A DNA stretch of 7,931 nt, taken from JALONO01 sp038209965. Lineage in GTDB: Bacteria > Bacteroidota > Bacteroidia > Cytophagales > Thermoflexibacteraceae. Made by a program: the position numbers and the translations under genes. Under the pieces are notes generated by a model. It searched no databases, had not been told where the DNA came from, and was given only the letters and a program-made list of their open reading frames with translations. Shown here piece after piece: positions 4,451-7,931 of the stretch. Position 1 is the first letter of the stretch. The number at the start of each line of letters is the position of its first letter. Location of the stretch: NCBI GenBank assembly GCA_038209965.1, contig JBBQXF010000162.1:1-7931 (forward strand), written 5' to 3'.

Positions 4451-6850
4451 TCAAGGCTTCATTGGCCCAATGCCCGATGAAAGTGGTGGCGTGGTGGGGC
4501 CGATGGGCAATTGGACGGTAAAGGTGGCCCCATTGCCCGGCACACTATGGCAGGTGATATCGCCCCCCATTGTCTCAGCGTAACGTTTGGCAATGTAGAG
4601 GCCCAGGCCCGAAGAAGCCTCGCCCCCGGTGGGCCGGGCACTCAGTTGCTGGAACTGGCCAAACAGCTTGGGCAGGTCTTCGGGGCGAATGCCCGGTCCT
4701 TCGTCGCGCACACCAACGGCCAATTGGCTAGCGCCTTCTTTGAGGGTTAAATACACATTCTTGCCGGTTGGCGAAAACTTCAAGGCATTGGAAATGAGGT
4801 TTTCCAGAATTTTGCGGACAAAGTTGCGGTCGCCCAATGCCCAGCTAGCCCCATCGGGCGAAGGTGGCAGGTGCAACGATATTTGTTTCTGGCTGGCCTC
4901 GATGGCAAAACGGTCCACTACTGTGCCCAACATACCGGTAATGTTCAGCGGCTCCGAGTTGGCATTGATTTCGGGCTGGTTTACCGTTTGCCAGTTGAGC
5001 AGTTGGGCCACTGTTTCCAGGGCATCGTCGGCAATGTGGCGGATCATGTCCACGTGGTCACGGGGCACGGATGTTTCCCCGAGGGCCAGCTCGGCTATTG
5101 CAGTGATGTTGCCCAAGGGAGCGCGCAGATCGTGGGTGATGATGCGCAGCAAATTGGTTTTTTCTTTGTCCAAGGCCTCCAAGGCTTGGTTTTTGGTAGC
5201 CAAAACCTCATTTTGCCGCGTAATTTCTTCGTATTGTTGGCTGATTTCCTCGTTGTTTTTGGCCAACACTTGGTTGGTCAAGCGCCGCTGGGAAGCTAGG
5301 TGGTTTAGTAGCCCTAAGCCGACAAAGAGCATGAGCACTAAGATTCCGCCACCCCACAAATAGGTGTTCCGGTTGCTAATTTTTACGGCTTGCAGCTCAT
5401 TCAGTTGCTGCATCTGTTTGATGGCATGGCTGGTGCTCAGACTTTGCAAGATTTGGGCTTTCTCGATGGTCAATATGCTATCTCGCAGGGACTGGTACTG
5501 CTTGAGCCAGCCAAGTTCGCCCGGCACATTGCCCACTGCCGAATCCAACCGCTGGAGAAAGCCATAGGCCATGAGTACCGTTGTCCGCCGATTGGATTCC
5601 CGACCTTCTTGTAACAGTTCCAGACCCATTTTGCGGGCTTGCACCACTTGCCCACTGGCCAAGTAACAAGCCGCCAAATGGTACCTGATCCGGGGCGCGG
5701 TGAAGCGAAAATTGGGCTGCAACTGCTTGATGGCCAGTGCTGCTTGGCCCACCTCAATCGCCCGTTGACAATTGCCCCGCAACTGGTGCAAGTGGCTCAG
5801 TTCACCCAACGGGGTAATGGCCAAATAGGGGCTGCCCGCTACGCGGTACTGTTGAACTGCCCGATCCAGCACGGTGATTGCTTCAAAGTCTTTGCGCTCC
5901 CGGCTGTACGAAATCCCCCATTGGGTGGTCAAGTTGGCCTGCTCCACCCGCAGGCCGGCACGTTGGGCAAGATCTTGTGCGCGACCAATATATTGGCGGG
6001 CCTCTTCGTAGCGCTTTCGGGTGATCAGGTAACTGGTAAGGCTGTAGGACATCCCCACCAGTTGGGAGGTATCGCGCAACACCTCGCCGATTCGGAATGC
6101 CCGCCGGTAGAGGCTGTCCACGGACTGGGCTGTGGTATCGCCCAACTGTAAGTTTAAGTTGGCAAGGTTGATGAGCAGGGCTGCCATTGGCCGGCTCGGC
6201 TGACCCTCCACCTCGAAAGCGTCCAATGCGCTAAGGTAGGCCCTGAGCGCATTTTCCAGGTCATCCATGTTCCGGTAGCAGAGGCCCAGATTGTTCAGTA
6301 CTTTGGCCAGCCCGCGCGTATCGCGGTTAGCCAGAAAGATTTGTCGGGCCGAATCCAATAAAGCCAAACTTTGGCCAAAAGACTGCGAGCGGAGGCGGTT
6401 GAGGCCCAGTTCCCGGTAGCTTTCGGCCAACGCACTGCTTCCCGGAGCCAACCGGCGAAGGATGGCCAGGGATGCCCTCAGTAATTTCTCGGCCTCGGCA
6501 AACCCTAACGCTTGGCTGCGCGCGCCCCCAGCCTCCCGCAGGGCATGGGCGGCCTCCAAGGGCGCATTTAACTGGTCAAACTGGCGCTGAGCGGTCATTA
6601 GCGAGTTAAAGGCTGTTTCCAAATCCCCCTTTTGTCGTTGCACGGTGCCCAAGGCCAAGTGACACCAGGCTTCTCCCGGCCGATCCGTTTGTTGCTGGGC
6701 TTCTTTAAGTCCAAGGCTGGCTAATTCAACGGCTCGATCCAATTTGACTTCGTACAGCGCCAATGCCTGCTTGGCCAGTTGGGTCGGCGTATCATTTTTA
6801 GCCCAGGCAAGCAGGGGAAAGAGTATCAAACAACGGAGCCAGTAGCGCAT
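4451..6850 (-). CDS. TPR-containing membrane sensor histidine kinase
   Basis: A 799-residue kinase. Residues 1-17 are a signal or anchor segment (MRYWLRCLILFPLLAWA). Residues about 20-460 form helical repeats of TPR type, e.g. LAKVLNNLGLCYRNMDDLENALRAYL divided around 181-206 and AWCHLALGTVQRQKGDLETA (61-80); they would be periplasmic. A membrane span at about 497-519 (WGGGILVLMLFVGLGLL) leads into a coiled coil (520-565), then HisKA with the H-box ITHDLRAPLGN and phospho-acceptor H573. The ATPase domain follows: N-box ENLISNALKF (683-692), G1 DEGPG (716-720), F-box near LFGQF (729-733) and G2 GLGLYIAKR (748-756). It should autophosphorylate H573 and pass the phosphate to a response regulator; no receiver domain or regulator gene is in the window, so the partner is elsewhere. 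Start choice: a TTG at 6901 overlaps the TACTTTTG promoter element, so the ATG at 6850 is used. The signal is unknown. Confidence 0.95.
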   Translation of the reverse strand: MRYWLRCLILFPLLAWAKNDTPTQLAKQALALYEVKLDRAVELASLGLKEAQQQTDRPGEAWCHLALGTVQRQKGDLETAFNSLMTAQRQFDQLNAPLEAAHALREAGGARSQALGFAEAEKLLRASLAILRRLAPGSSALAESYRELGLNRLRSQSFGQSLALLDSARQIFLANRDTRGLAKVLNNLGLCYRNMDDLENALRAYLSALDAFEVEGQPSRPMAALLINLANLNLQLGDTTAQSVDSLYRRAFRIGEVLRDTSQLVGMSYSLTSYLITRKRYEEARQYIGRAQDLAQRAGLRVEQANLTTQWGISYSRERKDFEAITVLDRAVQQYRVAGSPYLAITPLGELSHLHQLRGNCQRAIEVGQAALAIKQLQPNFRFTAPRIRYHLAACYLASGQVVQARKMGLELLQEGRESNRRTTVLMAYGFLQRLDSAVGNVPGELGWLKQYQSLRDSILTIEKAQILQSLSTSHAIKQMQQLNELQAVKISNRNTYLWGGGILVLMLFVGLGLLNHLASQRRLTNQVLAKNNEEISQQYEEITRQNEVLATKNQALEALDKEKTNLLRIITHDLRAPLGNITAIAELALGETSVPRDHVDMIRHIADDALETVAQLLNWQTVNQPEINANSEPLNITGMLGTVVDRFAIEASQKQISLHLPPSPDGASWALGDRNFVRKILENLISNALKFSPTGKNVYLTLKEGASQLAVGVRDEGPGIRPEDLPKLFGQFQQLSARPTGGEASSGLGLYIAKRYAETMGGDITCHSVPGNGATFTVQLPIGPTTPPLSSGIGPMKP

Positions 6851-6898
6851 TTGTAGAGTTTGCAAAATGGCCAGACCTATTTTGATCCAACCAAAGGT

Positions 6899-6906
6899 CA
6901 AAAGTA
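6899..6906 (-). promoter_or_regulatory. Candidate promoter element of the histidine kinase gene
   Basis: The minus strand reads TACTTTTG, an exact TAnnTTTG match, embedded in the 12-mer TACTTTTGACCT also found at 1979-1990. Predicted leader about 40-45 bases to the ATG at 6850. The -33 region falls inside the terminator hairpin 6908-6938 and holds no clear TTTG. Confidence 0.55.
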
Positions 6907-6907
6907 T

Positions 6908-6938
6908 AAAAAAAGCGGACGTAATACCTGCTTTTTTT
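6908..6938. terminator. Bidirectional A/T-tract hairpin between barrel and kinase genes
   Basis: AAAAAAAGC (6908-6916) and GCTTTTTTT (6930-6938) are a perfect 9-base inverted repeat with a 13-base spacer; GG/CT adds a G-U and a G-C pair on plus-strand RNA. On the minus strand the stem is followed by seven T residues, so it can end the beta-barrel gene transcript about 107 bases past its stop. It lies one base from the kinase -7 element. Confidence 0.6.
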
Positions 6939-6976
6939 GTGTCTTCACATTGTTAAAAATGAAATTTTTGTTTGTT

Positions 6977-6990
6977 TTGGCTCAAGCCAA
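6977..6990. repeat. Small hairpin in the 3' region of the beta-barrel gene
   Basis: TTGGC (6977-6981) pairs with GCCAA (6986-6990) around a four-base loop; the inverted repeat extends one more base inward. It is not followed by a T-tract on the minus strand. It may be part of the mRNA 3' end structure upstream of the 6908-6938 terminator. Confidence 0.25.
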
Positions 6991-7045
6991 CCTTTGGGTT
7001 AAGGAAAATACCCCTACTGCCCTCGAGGGACGAAAAGTTGGCTGG

Positions 7046-7927
7046 CTATCGGGCAAATACATAACCCAATGTAATGCTGGCCGTGAAGCCCGATAAATCG
7101 GCCCGGACGGGGACGTTGGCGATCCGATATTGTGATTCATCTTCGGGATGATACTCATAATTTAGCCACCAAACCCCTCTTTGGCCAAGCTGGTGGACAT
7201 AGCCCACATAAGCGCCCACCCGAAAGAACTTGCCCAGGCGGTAGTCGTAGCCCGCGCCCACTTGCGAGGTATAAAAGGCTTGGCGGATACGAAGGTTGTT
7301 TTCCCAGAGATCGGTGCCTATCATGGCCTCTACCAGCTCGGTGTACTCGATGGTTTCGCCCTGCTGCCAAAGGAAACGGTTCCACGAGCCCGACCCAAGA
7401 TCGTTGATGCTGCGATCCAGGCGGAGCGTGAGGTGGTTAAAGTCAGCTTTGGCCTGCACATACACCCGCGATCGGGCGGTCATGAGCAGGTTGACCCCGG
7501 TTTTTAGCCCAAACTGGACGTTGGACTGGGTGTGCAACTCGACCCGTCCAGGGGTCATATCGCCGCTGTGGCGGGTAGGTAAGGCCCAATGCGCATCGGT
7601 CCCCACAAAGAAGCGGGGCAAGTTGACTTCAAACCCCCATAATTGTACCGCCGGGGCAGTTGCCCGTCCCAGTTGTTTGACTGTTTCACCTTCCACATTT
7701 GGGAGTAATTCAGTAACCCGCAGGGGCATTATTGTCGGGCTGAGAAAGCTCAGTTGATAACGCACTTCGCGCCAATGCTTGACGGGCACAAGCCGGGTGG
7801 TATCGCAACAGTCACAGGGATGACAATTCCGACAGTGGCGTGGGACATCGCTGGTGGGCAATACTCCTTGGGCGAGGGCTTGGGTGAGGCCCCAAAAGTA
7901 AAATAAGAAAATTAATTGTTTTTGCAT
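7046..7927 (-). CDS. Exported, probably outer-membrane beta-barrel protein with N-terminal cysteine cluster
   Basis: A 293-residue protein I do not recognise by name. Residues 1-20 are a signal peptide (MQKQLIFLFYFWGLTQALAQ, cleavage likely after ALA or AQ). The mature N-terminus carries a tight cluster, HCRNCHPCDCC (31-41), with cysteines at 32, 35, 38, 40 and 41 and histidines at 31 and 36; no other cysteines occur in the protein. The rest alternates hydrophobic and polar residues with many aromatics, e.g. VQFGLKTGVNLLM (137-149), RVYVQAKADFN (154-164), VGAGYDYRLGKFFRVGAYVGYVHQL split around 223-247, and ends in ASITLGYVFAR (283-293). This pattern suggests an 8- to 12-strand outer-membrane barrel. 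Only four bases upstream are visible, so the promoter and the start context cannot be judged; the ATG at 7927 is chosen for the signal peptide. The next gene on the strand is the histidine kinase, after a terminator, so co-transcription is unlikely. Confidence 0.82.
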   Translation of the reverse strand: MQKQLIFLFYFWGLTQALAQGVLPTSDVPRHCRNCHPCDCCDTTRLVPVKHWREVRYQLSFLSPTIMPLRVTELLPNVEGETVKQLGRATAPAVQLWGFEVNLPRFFVGTDAHWALPTRHSGDMTPGRVELHTQSNVQFGLKTGVNLLMTARSRVYVQAKADFNHLTLRLDRSINDLGSGSWNRFLWQQGETIEYTELVEAMIGTDLWENNLRIRQAFYTSQVGAGYDYRLGKFFRVGAYVGYVHQLGQRGVWWLNYEYHPEDESQYRIANVPVRADLSGFTASITLGYVFAR

Positions 7928-7931
7928 AATT

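Noticed and set aside
4629..5363. A 244-codon plus-strand open frame within the histidine kinase gene
   Set aside because: Antisense to the conserved kinase domains; serine/arginine-rich composition typical of a shadow frame.
6851..6901. A 17-codon N-terminal extension of the kinase from a TTG
   Set aside because: The TTG is part of the TACTTTTG promoter element, so it would precede the transcript start; the ATG at 6850 gives a sensible signal or anchor segment.
7020..7029. Perfect palindrome CCCTCGAGGG after the barrel gene
   Set aside because: Only a 3-base stem around a 4-base loop and no T-tract; likely chance.
1..7931. tRNA, rRNA, CRISPR arrays, insertion sequences or attachment sites
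   Set aside because: I looked for cloverleaf-like ends, regularly spaced repeats and transposase-like frames and saw none.

Overview
This 7.9-kb window reads as ordinary chromosome from a Bacteroidota bacterium with moderately high GC (a hand count of one coding line gave about 57%). Several things point there. Sequences matching the Bacteroidota -7 promoter element TAnnTTTG sit ahead of four genes. Shine-Dalgarno signals are not obvious at the gene starts. One gene encodes a DUF4178 protein of the form common in that phylum, and another is a TPR-type hybrid-free sensor kinase. A species cannot be named.

All seven supported genes lie on the minus strand, so they read from the right edge to the left. 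In transcription order they are: (1) an exported, probably outer-membrane beta-barrel protein with a cysteine cluster just after its signal peptide (7046-7927); (2) a TPR-containing sensor histidine kinase of 799 residues (4451-6850); (3) a lysine/alanine-rich coiled-coil lipoprotein (3158-3817); (4) a secreted alpha/beta hydrolase of the acetyl-esterase type (2054-2989); (5) a cytoplasmic HSL-family esterase (937-1830); (6) a small DUF4178 protein (262-828); and (7) the first 72 codons of a DnaQ-like 3'-5' exonuclease that runs off the left edge (1-217).

The genes look individually transcribed rather than forming one operon. Gaps range from 44 to 633 bases. Exact TAnnTTTG elements precede the exonuclease, DUF4178, HSL esterase and histidine kinase genes. 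Hairpins with U-tracts lie after the lipoprotein and beta-barrel genes. For the exported hydrolase, the kinase, the DUF4178 gene and the HSL esterase, the predicted starts were moved inward from upstream TTG codons, because a promoter element, a terminator or a signal peptide makes the longer versions unlikely.

The 633-base gap 3818-4450 is the only sizeable non-coding stretch. Its middle (about 4141-4260) drops to roughly 17% GC and carries no convincing gene, only a nine-codon reading frame behind an AGGAG. I see no mobile element, CRISPR array, tRNA or rRNA, and no clearly novel multi-gene system. The best leads are regulatory architecture (a terminator abutting a promoter, tandem hairpins, a shared promoter 12-mer), the cysteine cluster in the barrel protein and the AT-rich islet.
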